NCBI GenBank assembly: GCA_030378015.1
Contig: JAUCGG010000030.1
Location: 1-36,560, forward strand
Source of the DNA: Desulfococcaceae bacterium HSG8
Lineage (GTDB): Bacteria; Desulfobacterota; Desulfobacteria; Desulfobacterales; 4be13
Direction of reading: 5' to 3'
DNA: 36,560 nt
Shown here: positions 14,903-23,851 of the stretch, in pieces
Layout: each line of letters starts with the position of its first letter
How positions within the stretch are numbered: the first letter of the stretch is position 1
Translations under genes and position numbers: made by a program
The notes under the pieces: model-generated
What the model was told of the DNA's origin: nothing
Databases searched by the model: none
What the model saw: the letters and a program-made list of their open reading frames with translations, nothing else

Positions 14903-16735
14903 ATGGTTGTAAACAAAATAAGAAGCCGTTTTAAAAAATTTCCTTTTCAAAAAGAATACTACACCCATGCAGGTAAATGGGCCCTCTATTTTTTTATTAT
15001 TGGTATAATAGCGGGGTGTGGTTCCATTGTTTTCCACTATCTTTGTCAGCTCGGGATTCATTATTTTATGGACCTGCTGGCCGGATACAGGCCTCCCTCA
15101 CCTGCAGGTGAACACCATCTGCTTTCCCCGACAACCACACCGTTCAACAGATGGATGCTGTTTTTTTTGCCGGCACTGGGCGGCATTGTAAGCGGGTGGC
15201 TGGTTTATACTTTTGCACCCGAAGCCGAGGGGCACGGAACTGATGCCGCGATTGACGCGTATCACAGGAAAGGAGGATTTATACGGAGCAGCGTTCCGAT
15301 CATTAAAACCATTGCATCTTCCATTACCCTGACAACAGGCGGCTCAGGAGGAAGAGAAGGTCCCATCGCTCAGATCGGTGCGGGTTTCGGTTCATTCCTG
15401 GCCACAACCCTGAGATTATCTGACCGGGAGCGCAGGATCATGATGGCCGCGGGAATCGGTGCGGGGGTCGGCAGTATTTTCAGGGCACCCCTGGCAGGCG
15501 CGCTTTTTGCTGCCGAAGTATTATACAAAGATCCTGAATTCGAATCCGAGGTGATCATTCCCGCGGGGATATCCTCTGTGGTGGCTTACTGCCTGTTCTG
15601 TCTTGTTTTCGGCTGGGGATCGCTCTTCGAGGCCCCCGATTATAAATTCCGTAACCCGCTGGAATTAGGCCCCTACCTGGTACTCGCGTTTGTTCTTGTG
15701 GCAACAGGGGTGTTTTACGTCAAGGCTTTTTACGGCGTTACCCATACTTTCAGGTCACTCTCAAAAATACCGAATCATCTGAAACCCGCTATCGGCGGAC
15801 TCTGCACCGGGGCTATCGGCTTATTCTTCCCTCATACTCTTGCATTCGGTTATGGCTTTGTGCAGAAGGCCCTTGATCCCGAACTTCTGATAAACGTGAT
15901 CCCAATATCATTCTTACTCTCCCTTGCCATCGGGAAGGTGATGACCACATCTTTTTCCATCGGGTCAGGCGGAAGCGGGGGAGTATTCGGCCCTTCGGTG
16001 GTCATCGGCGGAGCTATGGGCGGTGTGGTCGGAAAATTATTTCATCAGTTCATGCCGGGAGTTGTTGCCGAACCTGGGGCCTTTGTGATCGTCGGGATGG
16101 CAGGCTTTTTTACAGCAGTCTCCAACACACCTATTTCAACCATTATTTTTGTCAGCGAGATGACCAACTCCTATCAGTTGCTTCTGCCCAGCCTCCTGGT
16201 ATGTTCGGTTGCCTATCTTGCCTCCCAGAGATGGACGATCTATGAAAAACAGGCGAAAAGCAGGATTGACTCCCCTGCCCATGCCGGAGAATTTTTTGTT
16301 GATATATTGCAGTCTGTCCGGGTGAGGGATCTGATGGGGCTTGTAAAAAAGGTGGAACTCATTCCCCAGGACATGACTTTCAGTGAGTTCAAAAAATATT
16401 TTTCCGAGACCAAACAGCACTATTTTCCTGTAATGGATCAGCATAAGCGGCTTATAGGAATATTCTCCAGCACTGATATCAGGAGCGTCCTATTTGCCAT
16501 GGGAGTTGAGAACCTTATATTAATGAAGGATATCTGCACATCCGATATCATTGTCACAACCCCCACGGACGATCTGAATTCCGTACTCCAGAAGTTTACA
16601 GAAAAAAATATAGACAGTCTTCCCGTGGTGAGAGATGATGATCCCGGGATCCTGATCGGGATGCTGAACAGACGGGAGGTTATTTCATTTTACAATGAAA
16701 TGATACAGGAAATGAAGGAACGGGCAAATAAGTAA
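14903..16735 (+). CDS. ClC-family chloride channel/antiporter with C-terminal CBS pair
   Basis: An integral membrane protein that moves chloride, or exchanges it for protons. The ion-path signatures are present: GSGGREGP at residues 147-154 with the gating Glu152, GSGGSGGVFGPS about 355-366, and a last-helix VSNTPIST motif. About ten to twelve hydrophobic segments cover residues 25-440. The C-terminal 150 residues contain two CBS domains (VRDLMGLVKKVELIPQDMT... and MKDICTSDIIVTTPTDDL...), which commonly bind adenine nucleotides and regulate ClC proteins. The 610-residue length is usual for a ClC-CBS fusion. The start at 14903 has only a weak ribosome site. The next gene follows after 41 bp and is probably co-transcribed. 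Confidence 0.95.
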   Translation: MVVNKIRSRFKKFPFQKEYYTHAGKWALYFFIIGIIAGCGSIVFHYLCQLGIHYFMDLLAGYRPPSPAGEHHLLSPTTTPFNRWMLFFLPALGGIVSGWLVYTFAPEAEGHGTDAAIDAYHRKGGFIRSSVPIIKTIASSITLTTGGSGGREGPIAQIGAGFGSFLATTLRLSDRERRIMMAAGIGAGVGSIFRAPLAGALFAAEVLYKDPEFESEVIIPAGISSVVAYCLFCLVFGWGSLFEAPDYKFRNPLELGPYLVLAFVLVATGVFYVKAFYGVTHTFRSLSKIPNHLKPAIGGLCTGAIGLFFPHTLAFGYGFVQKALDPELLINVIPISFLLSLAIGKVMTTSFSIGSGGSGGVFGPSVVIGGAMGGVVGKLFHQFMPGVVAEPGAFVIVGMAGFFTAVSNTPISTIIFVSEMTNSYQLLLPSLLVCSVAYLASQRWTIYEKQAKSRIDSPAHAGEFFVDILQSVRVRDLMGLVKKVELIPQDMTFSEFKKYFSETKQHYFPVMDQHKRLIGIFSSTDIRSVLFAMGVENLILMKDICTSDIIVTTPTDDLNSVLQKFTEKNIDSLPVVRDDDPGILIGMLNRREVISFYNEMIQEMKERANK

Positions 16736-16776
16736 ATGGTCAGTGGTCAGTTGCAACTGACAAGTAGGAGAAATCA

Positions 16777-17415
16777 ATGGATAATCACGCATGGCTGTGG
16801 CAGAAGATGGCTGAAAAATGTGTTAACAATTTGAAAAAACATGATTTTGATGCTCATTTTGTATCAGATACTCAGGAAGGGCGGTCTTTGATACTGGATA
16901 TGGTATCCGGCTATGAAACCTTCGGGTTCGGCGGTTCAGATACCACCCGGAAACTGGACGTTATTGAGGAACTCAGGAGGCAGGGAAAGACGATTTATGA
17001 TCACTGGCAGGAAGGGCTGTCCAAAGAGGAGGATCTGGATATTAGGCTTCAGCAGGGCCGCTGTGACTGTTTTTTCTGCAGCGCCAATGCCATTTCTGCC
17101 ACCGGGGAAATTGTCAATGTCGATGGCATCGGAAACCGCACCAATGCCATGACTTTCGGAACTCGGAAAGTTGTCATTGCATCGGGAATGAACAAAGTGA
17201 CGCATAACCTTGATTCCGCGCTGAGAAGAGTCCGGGAAGTAGCCGGTCCCATGAGAGCCAGAAGCCTCAGCATGGAAACACCCTGCGCAGAAACAGGTAT
17301 ATGCAACGATTGTAATGCTCCCCAGCGGATTTGCCGTGCTACGCTTATTCTCCATCGGAAGCCGATGCTCACTGATATATCCGTAATTCTGATAGGCCAG
17401 GCCCTGGGATTTTAA
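16777..17415 (+). CDS. LUD domain protein (LutC/YkgG-like)
   Basis: A 212-residue single-domain LUD protein. Members of this family act with LutA/LutB in lactate oxidation, but many stand-alone members in anaerobes have no assigned reaction. Visible family features are GFGGSDTTRKLDVIEEL, the CDCFFCSANAISATGEIVN segment with three closely spaced cysteines, the DGIGNRTNAMTFGTRKVV core, and a C-terminal CAETGICNDCNAPQRIC cluster of four cysteines that could bind a metal or a cluster. An AGGAGAAATCA ribosome site precedes the ATG. lutA and lutB are not nearby. It follows the ClC gene by 41 bp, a gap that contains a GTCAGTGGTCAGTTGC repeat word. Confidence 0.9.
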   Translation: MDNHAWLWQKMAEKCVNNLKKHDFDAHFVSDTQEGRSLILDMVSGYETFGFGGSDTTRKLDVIEELRRQGKTIYDHWQEGLSKEEDLDIRLQQGRCDCFFCSANAISATGEIVNVDGIGNRTNAMTFGTRKVVIASGMNKVTHNLDSALRRVREVAGPMRARSLSMETPCAETGICNDCNAPQRICRATLILHRKPMLTDISVILIGQALGF

Positions 17416-17433
17416 TCTGGTGTTTAGTGTTTA

Positions 17434-17551
17434 GGTGATTTCCAATAAAAAACATACCAGATCGAAGTTTGCAGTTCCGCCTTCAGGCGGTGTTATGCCG
17501 CCTGAAGGCGGAACTACAAACTGCACTTGGTATTCTTTTCCGGAAATCACC
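17434..17551. mobile_element. MITE-like element C1
   Basis: A 118-bp element with ends GGTGATTTCC and GGAAATCACC and an inner GTTCCGCCTTCAGGCGG palindrome. TTA flanks both sides (17431-17433 and 17552-17554), consistent with a 3-bp target duplication. Confidence 0.8.
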
Positions 17552-17581
17552 TTAGTATTTAGCTCTGACTTTCATGTATTG

Positions 17582-17773
17582 TCAGTAGATCGAAAACTTC
17601 TGAAAACAGTGGATTCCGGGTTAAAATCGGAAAACATCCGTTTTCCGATTTTTCCCGGAATGACAATAGTTTAAAGCTGTCATTCCGGGGAAAATTAAAA
17701 AACGGATGTTTTTTAATTTTAACCCGGAATCCGCTGGTTGACAGGGTTTACCGGAAACTTTTCGATCTACTGA
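17582..17773. mobile_element. MITE-like element B3
   Basis: A 192-bp family B copy with ends TCAGTAGATCGAAAA and TTTTCGATCTACTGA. TTG flanks both sides (17579-17581 and 17774-17776). The gap continues to 17912 with a short TTTCATATAAAC repeat and no gene. Confidence 0.8.
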
Positions 17774-17912
17774 TTGTTGTGAGCGCCAGAATAGTCCGTT
17801 CCCGTTCCTGAGCCTGCCGAAGGGTTTCATATAAACAGACGCTCGCAACGAAACGAGCAGATGAGCAAACACTAAACACCAAAACTTTCATATAAACTAA
17901 GGAAAAAATCTG

Positions 17913-19028
17913 ATGATTATAAACTTTGAAAAATGTTTTCGGACAATGGTAATATTTTTTACGCTGGTATGTATTGCTCTGCCGGGATGGGCAGAAGAAA
18001 CCCCTCCTGCCGATAAAAAACAACCCGCAGATAACAAAAAGACTTCAACGGATGCAGATAAAGACGGACCCCGCTCCGGTCAGGATAAAGCCGCTGCATC
18101 AGAAGACAAGACTTCAGCAGATAAAGCCGGAAAAACAGAAGAGAACAGAATTGCGCTGGTTAACGGGAAGGCGATCTACCGGGAAGATTTTGACAGGGAA
18201 ATGAAAATAGTACGCCTGCGCGTATCCATGCAGGGACAAGAGGTTGATGAAGCCTGGATTTCCGAAATTAAGCAGAATATTCTTGACGGCCTTATCAACC
18301 GTGAGTTGCTCTATCAGGAAAGCCAGGTAAAGGGGATCAAGCTCGAAGATGCAGCAATCAACGATGAGTTCAAAAAGTGGAAAGGTCAGTTTCCTGACGA
18401 AAGTCAGTTCAAAAACATGATGCAGATGATGGATATTTCTGAGGAAATCATAAAATCTCAGATCAGGCAGCAGATGACAATTCGGCAATTCATTGACAAG
18501 CAGTTTGACACGACAGTCACTGTGTCCGAAGATGAAGTGAAAAAGTACTATGACACCAACCCTGATCTCTTTAAACAGCTGGAACAATTGCACGCCCGTC
18601 ATATCCTGATCAAGGCGGATCATGAAAAAGGAGATGCCGGAAAAAAGAAATCACGGAAAAAACTTCTGAGTGTAAAGGAAAAGCTGGACAAGGGAGAGGA
18701 TTTTGCAGAGCTTGCACGGAAGTTTTCCGAAGGCCCCAGCAAAGAAAAGGGCGGGGACCTGGGATATTTCGGGCGGGGCCAGATGGTAAAGCCCTTTGAA
18801 GATGCGGCATTTGCCTTGGAACCCGGTGAGGTGAGTGACATTGTCGAAACACAGTTCGGATATCATCTGATCAAGGTTGAAGAAAAAAAACCTGAAATCA
18901 TAGCAAATTATAAAGATGTCAGAGAAGAAATCGAAAAGCATCTGAAGCAGGAGAAAAAGATGAAGGAGGCCGCTCTTTTCGGTGAAAAACTGAAGCAGAA
19001 AGCCCAGATAGAGACTTTTTTGAAGTAG
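17913..19028 (+). CDS. Exported peptidyl-prolyl isomerase of the SurA/PrsA (parvulin) type
   Basis: A periplasmic folding factor. Residues 1-28 form a signal peptide (IFFTLVCIALPGWA, cut near AEE). Residues 29-72 are a low-complexity linker rich in Lys, Asp and Ala. A SurA N-terminal-like helical domain follows (about 75-200, with ALVNGKAIYREDFDREMK and GLINRELLYQES). The parvulin domain spans about 225-325 (ARHILIKADHEKG, GEDFAELARKFSEGPSKEKG, GDLGYFGRGQMVKPFEDAAF, TQFGYHLIKVEEKK). The C-terminus is a charged coil (KEAALFGEKLKQKAQIETFL). An AAGGAAAA ribosome site precedes the ATG. The linker is unusual for SurA and resembles a spacer between the membrane and the chaperone body. Clients are unknown. 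Confidence 0.95.
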   Translation: MIINFEKCFRTMVIFFTLVCIALPGWAEETPPADKKQPADNKKTSTDADKDGPRSGQDKAAASEDKTSADKAGKTEENRIALVNGKAIYREDFDREMKIVRLRVSMQGQEVDEAWISEIKQNILDGLINRELLYQESQVKGIKLEDAAINDEFKKWKGQFPDESQFKNMMQMMDISEEIIKSQIRQQMTIRQFIDKQFDTTVTVSEDEVKKYYDTNPDLFKQLEQLHARHILIKADHEKGDAGKKKSRKKLLSVKEKLDKGEDFAELARKFSEGPSKEKGGDLGYFGRGQMVKPFEDAAFALEPGEVSDIVETQFGYHLIKVEEKKPEIIANYKDVREEIEKHLKQEKKMKEAALFGEKLKQKAQIETFLK

Positions 19029-19255
19029 TCCGTAGTCCGTTGCAACTGACGACTGACGACTGACAACTGAAGAAGACTGACTGACGACTGAAGACTGAAG
19101 ACTGAAGACTGACAACTGAAGACTGAAGACTGACAACTGAAGACTGACAACTGACAACTGAAGACTGAAGACTGAAGACTGAAGACTGACAACTGACAAC
19201 TGACAACTGAAGACTGACAACTGACAACTGAAGACTGAAGACTGACCACGGACAA
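19022..19255. repeat. Simple-sequence mosaic of GACTGAA and GACAACTGA words
   Basis: About 230 bp composed of nearly pure GAAGACTGAAGACTGA and GACAACTGACAACTGA runs, ending in GACCACGGACAA directly before the moaA start. It begins inside the stop region of the PPIase gene. Stop codons are scarce on the minus strand here, so long meaningless frames appear. Confidence 0.9.
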
Positions 19256-20251
19256 ATGACAACATTGATTGATAAATACAACCGGCATCTGAATTACCTG
19301 CGTATATCTGTCACGGACAGGTGCAACCTGCGATGCATCTATTGTCTGCCTCGCGGCTTTATTCCCAAATTGTCCCATGAGGACGTTTTAAGCTATGAAG
19401 AAATCCTGCGCCTTGTCCGGCTGGGAGTCCGGCTGGGAATTTCCAAAGTCAGGATCACCGGGGGTGAGCCGCTCGTCAGAAAAGGGATTTACGATTTCCT
19501 GAGAGCCTTGTCAGAAATCAGGGGGCTTTCAGATATATCCCTTACTACCAACGGGGTATTTCTTACACAGAACATTGATAAGATCAGGGCTGCCGGCATC
19601 AGGCGGATAAATATCAGTATAGATAGTCTGAACCCGGGGAAGTTTGAATATATAACGGGCCGTAACTGCTTTGAACCGGTATGGGATGGGATCATGTCGG
19701 CTTATGAAGCCGGCTTTGCCCCTATTAAACTGAATGTGGTGGCCCTTAACGGAATAAATTCAGATGAACTGACTGAAATTGCAAGGTTATCCTTTTCCTA
19801 TCCTTTTCACATAAGGTTTATCGAATATATGCCCATCGGAAAATCGGAACTCGGAACCCGGAATGCGAAATTCGAAATGCTGGCTCCGGAAATCATAAAA
19901 CGCATTCGTTCCCTGGGAAAACTGAATCCTGTCGAAAACGCGATGAATGACGGCCCCGCGGACCGCTACAAATTTGAAGGAGCAAAAGGAGAAATCGGGA
20001 TCATAAGACCGTTAAGTCATCATTTTTGTTATAAATGCAATCGGTTAAGGCTGACAGCAAGCGGCCAGCTCAGGGCATGTCTGCTGTCGGATCATCAGGA
20101 AGATCTTAAAACCCCGCTCAGAAAAGGCTTTTCTGATAAACAAATATCAGATATTTTTGTTAAAACTATTAGTATGAAACCCTTTAAACATCAACTGAGT
20201 CTCCGACATTCAGACAAAGTTTCGAGTCAGATGTCGGCAATCGGGGGTTAA
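19256..20251 (+). CDS. moaA: GTP 3',8-cyclase (molybdenum cofactor biosynthesis protein A)
   Basis: A radical SAM enzyme that converts GTP to 3',8-cyclo-7,8-dihydro-GTP, the first step of molybdopterin synthesis. The N-terminal cluster motif CNLRCIYC gives Cys23, Cys27 and Cys30; RITGGEPLVR is the SAM-binding GGEP motif. The C-terminal cluster ligands are CYKCNRLRLTASGQLRACL. The chain ends in SAIGG, the double-glycine tail needed for activity in this family. Length 331 is usual. The ATG lies immediately after the simple-sequence mosaic, so its ribosome site, if any, is within repeat sequence. Other moa genes are not in the window. Confidence 0.97.
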   Translation: MTTLIDKYNRHLNYLRISVTDRCNLRCIYCLPRGFIPKLSHEDVLSYEEILRLVRLGVRLGISKVRITGGEPLVRKGIYDFLRALSEIRGLSDISLTTNGVFLTQNIDKIRAAGIRRINISIDSLNPGKFEYITGRNCFEPVWDGIMSAYEAGFAPIKLNVVALNGINSDELTEIARLSFSYPFHIRFIEYMPIGKSELGTRNAKFEMLAPEIIKRIRSLGKLNPVENAMNDGPADRYKFEGAKGEIGIIRPLSHHFCYKCNRLRLTASGQLRACLLSDHQEDLKTPLRKGFSDKQISDIFVKTISMKPFKHQLSLRHSDKVSSQMSAIGG

Positions 20252-20650
20252 ATCACTTGTCCGTTGCAAATGACAAATGACAAATGCCCCAGATAACATA
20301 GTAAGATTTGACGCCGAAATACTCTTTTCACCCCATTGACTTCCCTCCCTGCTTTGTGAGATAATCACCTCAGAAGGTTTTTGAATCACCCTTATCAATT
20401 CTCAGCGGCTCATGATGCTCATGACTGCTGAAAAATGATGATCAAAATTGATGTTGACAAATATGGACAGATTCCGTTATCGTCCGGGCAAACTGTCAGA
20501 TGCCAGAAACTGAATGAATCTTCTTATGCCTTCTGTATTACAAATTAAACCGATAATCTGATTACAGAGCCACGTATCAGGTTTTGAAATTAACAGATAA
20601 TTCAAACCCGATCAAAGATGTTGCAATCAGAGAGAAAGGAGAGGATTCTT
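20252..20650. other. Gene-free stretch between moaA and the repeat-protein gene
   Basis: Contains a short TTGCAAATGACAAATGACAAATG repeat-like word run just after moaA, the promoter described at 20319-20365, and about 285 bp of leader before the next start, in which nothing else was recognised. Confidence 0.5.
20319..20365 (+). promoter_or_regulatory. Sigma-70-type promoter with conserved upstream box, copy 1
   Basis: The -35 hexamer TTGACT (20336-20341) and -10 hexamer GATAAT (20360-20365) are 18 bp apart. The 24 bp at 20319-20342, which include CTCTTTTCACCCCATTGACT, recur exactly on the opposite strand at 34698-34721, where they also overlap a -35 box. Likely drives the gene at 20651. Confidence 0.55.
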
Positions 20651-22039
20651 ATGTCCGGTCAAAAATATTATCTGTCTGAAAATAATCATAATTACCTCAT
20701 CCGGATGTTCCGGAAGGCAGGGAAACTTCCCTGGGTTCGGATTAAAGAGGAAGATACCCCTCCTTGCTGGGCCATTGATATTGACTTTGAAAACGTACCT
20801 GACTCATATAAAAAAAAGCTCGGTGAAGATTATGAATCATTCATGGAGAGATTGCGGAAAGAGGTGACGGCCAGCCCCCCGCGCCCGGTTTCCTCTGTCC
20901 CGGTTCCGCCTCCGTCCAGACCGATCTGGAAGGTAAAAAAAAGAAAAAAACAAAAGGAAAAAACAAAAGGAAAAAGAATCCGCTGGATATATCGTTTTGC
21001 ACTTGCCTGCATTTTTTTGCTTTTTATGATAAATTACCGGATAGATACGACATCTCAAGACATCATTGTTAAGACCGAATCAGGCCCCAGTTTTATGCAA
21101 TTGCTCCGTGAAAGCATCGGACCCGGGGTATCTGAAGAAAAGCCCCCCGTAATCACCGAGCTTCTGAGCCAGTGCCAGGAGCATGTGAGAGCTAACCGCC
21201 TTACCACCGGAGACGGGGGAACTGCCCTGGAATGTTATCAGCAGGTACTCAGACGTGATCCCGACAACATAGAGGCTCGGGCCGGCCTTCAGAGTATTGA
21301 GGCAAAATATGTTCTGTGGGTGAAAAATGCTCTTCGCGCCGGAAATTCGGAGAAAGCCACTGAGTATATGGAAGGATTGGAGCGGGTGAATTCCGATTCA
21401 ACTGCCCTTGCCGAACTCAGGAAGGAAACGGAGCAGTCGGAAAAGCCTGAAAAAGCTGAGAAGCCTGAAAAAGCTGAGAAGCCGAAAAAAACTGAGAAGC
21501 TGAAAAAAACTGAGAAGCTGAAAAAAACTGAGAAGCCGAAAAAAACTGCCCCCGCGGATAAGGTCGTCGTGAAGGCGGATAAAGAAACTGTTTTGAAAGC
21601 CGAAACCTCTGCCGGGGATACTGATGATACGCGTGTGACCGAGCTTCTGACTCAATGCCAGAAGCATCTCAGGGCCAAACGCCTGACCACCGGTGACGGG
21701 GGAACTGCCTTGGAATGTTATCGGGAAGTCCTTACCCATGACCCTGATAATACCGAGGCAAGGGCAGGTCTGAAAGATATTGAATCCCAGTATGTCCTGT
21801 GGGCAAAGAATGCTCTGCGCAATAATAATCCGGAAAAGTGCCATTCCTACCTGGAGGGCCTGGAGCGGGTAAATTCCGGATCTTCCGCACTTGCCGAACT
21901 CAGAAAAAACTTGGCAGTATTAGAAAAAAAACAGCCAGATCAGGAACCCCGTAAAAATATACCTGTGAAAGACAGCAATACTGGCGGCAATACAGAAAAG
22001 CTTACGCAGATGTCGCTGGGAACAGAGTTCAGCGAATAA
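20651..22039 (+). CDS. Membrane-anchored protein with two homologous TPR-like repeats and a Lys-rich linker
   Basis: The function is not known. I choose ATG 20651 because AAAGGAGAG lies 8-16 bp before it; an in-frame ATG at 20618 lies upstream of that site. The protein has a cytoplasmic N-terminal domain (about 1-60, with DTPPCWAIDIDFENVPDSYK), a basic proline-rich stretch, and a membrane segment at about 111-130 (FALACIFLLFMI). Two 95-residue repeats follow (about 167-262 and 328-422), sharing ANRLTTGDGGTALECY-type, VLRRDPDNIEARAGL-type and GLERVNS-type blocks that look like TPR helices. They are joined by a linker of KTEKLK/PEKAEK repeats encoded by 18-bp direct DNA repeats (21442-21546). 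The C-terminal tail is polar. It may span envelope layers, with the linker as a spacer. Confidence 0.8.
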   Translation: MSGQKYYLSENNHNYLIRMFRKAGKLPWVRIKEEDTPPCWAIDIDFENVPDSYKKKLGEDYESFMERLRKEVTASPPRPVSSVPVPPPSRPIWKVKKRKKQKEKTKGKRIRWIYRFALACIFLLFMINYRIDTTSQDIIVKTESGPSFMQLLRESIGPGVSEEKPPVITELLSQCQEHVRANRLTTGDGGTALECYQQVLRRDPDNIEARAGLQSIEAKYVLWVKNALRAGNSEKATEYMEGLERVNSDSTALAELRKETEQSEKPEKAEKPEKAEKPKKTEKLKKTEKLKKTEKPKKTAPADKVVVKADKETVLKAETSAGDTDDTRVTELLTQCQKHLRAKRLTTGDGGTALECYREVLTHDPDNTEARAGLKDIESQYVLWAKNALRNNNPEKCHSYLEGLERVNSGSSALAELRKNLAVLEKKQPDQEPRKNIPVKDSNTGGNTEKLTQMSLGTEFSE

Positions 22040-22055
22040 AAAATAAAAAAACATC

Positions 22056-22223
22056 GGCATCTTTCATAAAAGATGAAAGTGGTTAGGTGATTTCCAGAAA
22101 AGAATATACCAAGTGCAGTTTGTAGTTCCGCCTTCAGGCGGCATAACACCGCCTGAAGGCGGAACTACAAACCCTGATCTGGTATGTTTTTTATTGGAAA
22201 TCACCTTACACTTTTTCCTGCTG
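22056..22223. repeat. Host repeat interrupted by MITE C2 (filled site)
   Basis: The left part (GGCATCTTTCATAAAAGATG..., 22056-22085) and the right part (TTACACTTTTTCCTGCTG, 22206-22223) together match the uninterrupted repeat at 24577-24622 and its inverse at 32058-32103, with C2 sitting at the TTA between them. Confidence 0.75.
22086..22205. mobile_element. MITE-like element C2
   Basis: A 120-bp family C copy with ends GGTGATTTCC and GGAAATCACC, flanked by TTA on both sides (22083-22085 and 22206-22208). It disrupts a repeat that is intact elsewhere in the window. Confidence 0.85.
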
Positions 22224-22345
22224 TCAGTATATCGAAAACTTTTGCAAACAGCGGATTCCGGGTTAAAATCGGAAAACATCCGTTTTCCGATTTTCCCCGG
22301 AATCCGCTGTTAAAGGGGTTTACCCGAAACTTTTCGATCTGCTGG
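22224..22345. mobile_element. MITE-like element B4 (internally deleted)
   Basis: A 122-bp short form of family B that lacks one half of the inner palindrome. CTG flanks both sides (22221-22223 and 22346-22348). Confidence 0.75.
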
Positions 22346-22346
22346 C

Positions 22347-22398
22347 TGCAGAACAATTTTTCAAATTGTTTAAAACAATTTGAAAAATTGTTCTACAG
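22347..22398. repeat. Palindromic repeat family E, copy 3
   Basis: Ends GCAGAACAATTTTTCAAATT and AATTTGAAAAATTGTTCTAC form a near-perfect palindrome, directly after MITE B4. Confidence 0.7.
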
Positions 22399-22467
22399 TA
22401 AAGTGTAAAGTGACAAATGATGAAAGTCTGCTACTCCCCTTTTGTAAAGGGGGGATTTTTTATCGGG

Positions 22468-22516
22468 ACTTTCATATAAACGCCCATGAACTGCAGGTCA
22501 CAACGAGACATGAAAG
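22468..22516. repeat. Short inverted repeat of the GACTTTCATATAAACG type
   Basis: GACTTTCAT and ATGAAAGTC enclose about 30 bp containing a CATGAACTGCAGGTCACAACG core. Related copies are near 24066-24110 and 36357-36400. The rest of the gap up to 22607 shows no gene. Confidence 0.5.
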
Positions 22517-22607
22517 TCGGAACAGATGGGGCAAACACAAAATACAAAACGCTTACAGTAGCAGGCTGAGTCAGTTTTTTAAATTTTCTGCAAGAACGGA
22601 GGGATGT

Positions 22608-23795
22608 ATGCCTCGTATCAGACAAATCATCGGATTTATGTATCTTACTGTATGCCTTGCGACATTATTTTCCTGTGCGTCGCTCAGGCCGCGTCCTATG
22701 GCATTCGAGGAAGCTATCCAGTCCGTTACCAATAAGTTAATGATGCGTGTGTTATTAGATCGGGGACTATTTTTCTCCCGGGAGACGGTCATTGTCATTG
22801 ATCCTTTTGTCAACGCGGATACCGGGGAAGTTATCAGAGCCAGCAGGGAAATAGAAAAAATTATTATCCGGGAAGGCCAGGAAAAATTTAAAAGATTTAA
22901 CTTCATCAGGATGACATCCGAAAATCTGCGGAAGGCAAATTATGCCATGAACGGTGCTGTTCGCTATGTTCCTCCCGGGACATCCCCGTCCATGACAGAG
23001 GGAAATTATAATGTTTCAGCGTCTGTGGTAAATTTAAAGACAGGAAAAATTATCGGGCGTTCTGATGTTCAGATATATGACCGGGGATTGGATTACACCT
23101 CCACATTATTTTATAAAGACAGCCCCATGTATATCAAAGATCCGCCTTCGGAGGGATCAATAAAAACTGCCATGAGCCCCGTGGGGTCGGAGGCGAACAG
23201 AGCATATTATGACTCGCTGGAAACCCTTGCCATGCTGGTGGAAGCAGAGGAAGCCTACGGAAAATCGTATTATAACAGATCACTGAAATTACTTAAAAAA
23301 GTATTAAAACGCCCCGACGGACAACTTATGAAAACTCATGCAGGGTTATATAACACTTACCGAAGACTGGGGCGTATGGATCTGGCGGAAGAAGCATTTG
23401 CCAAACTGCTTTCTCTCAGCATTGAAAAAAATAAGATACTGACAGTCAAATTCCTGTTTGATGTGAATTCCGTAAATTTTTGGAGAGATCGGGAACTTAA
23501 AAAGCAGTACGGAATATGGCTTCGCCAGATCGGAAAGTATTTCAGTAAAAGTTCTTATTGCCTCCGTATTGTGGGTCATTGCAGCCGCACAGGGGAGGAG
23601 AGATATAACGATACGCTTTCTACGGAGCGTGCGCACAGGATTCAGGAACTCCTGAAATCTGAATTTCCAGGTATGCCGGGGCGATCTGAAGCCGTTGGCA
23701 AGGGGTTCAGGGAAAACGTCATCGGCTCTGGTACTGATGATGAACGTGATGCCATTGACCGCCGCGTTGAGTTTGTTGTGACAGAGTGCAAGTAG
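22608..23795 (+). CDS. OmpA-like outer-membrane lipoprotein with an N-terminal FlgO/CsgG-like region
   Basis: I place the start at 22608: CGGAGGGATGT precedes this ATG and a signal peptide follows, while the longer open frame to 22380 is repeat sequence. The signal peptide ends in a lipobox (LATLFSC, Cys at about residue 24), so the mature protein is lipidated. Residues 35-190 (DRGLFFSRETVIVIDPFVNADTGEV, NFIRMTSENLRKANYAMNG, SVVNLKTGKIIGRSDV) resemble FlgO/CsgG-type envelope modules. A TPR-like middle part follows (AEEAYGKSYYNRSLKLLKK). Residues 277-393 form an OmpA C-terminal peptidoglycan-binding domain (FDVNSVNFW, IVGHCSRTGEERYNDTLSTERA, DRRVEFVV). It likely tethers the outer membrane to the cell wall. 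Confidence 0.88.
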   Translation: MPRIRQIIGFMYLTVCLATLFSCASLRPRPMAFEEAIQSVTNKLMMRVLLDRGLFFSRETVIVIDPFVNADTGEVIRASREIEKIIIREGQEKFKRFNFIRMTSENLRKANYAMNGAVRYVPPGTSPSMTEGNYNVSASVVNLKTGKIIGRSDVQIYDRGLDYTSTLFYKDSPMYIKDPPSEGSIKTAMSPVGSEANRAYYDSLETLAMLVEAEEAYGKSYYNRSLKLLKKVLKRPDGQLMKTHAGLYNTYRRLGRMDLAEEAFAKLLSLSIEKNKILTVKFLFDVNSVNFWRDRELKKQYGIWLRQIGKYFSKSSYCLRIVGHCSRTGEERYNDTLSTERAHRIQELLKSEFPGMPGRSEAVGKGFRENVIGSGTDDERDAIDRRVEFVVTECK

Positions 23796-23851
23796 AATGA
23801 GCTATCAAAACGAAAGATGAAAGTTTCATAGTTTTTCTTAACTGTTAACCC

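Noticed and set aside
18651..19378. Long minus-strand open frames with SVFSCQLSVVS-type repeats
   Set aside because: They arise from the simple-sequence mosaic at 19022-19255 and lie over the PPIase and moaA genes; no ribosome site or protein family.
22380..22607. Longer N-terminus for the OmpA-like lipoprotein
   Set aside because: The upstream part is palindrome E and other repeat sequence; the ATG at 22608 has a ribosome site and starts a lipoprotein signal peptide.
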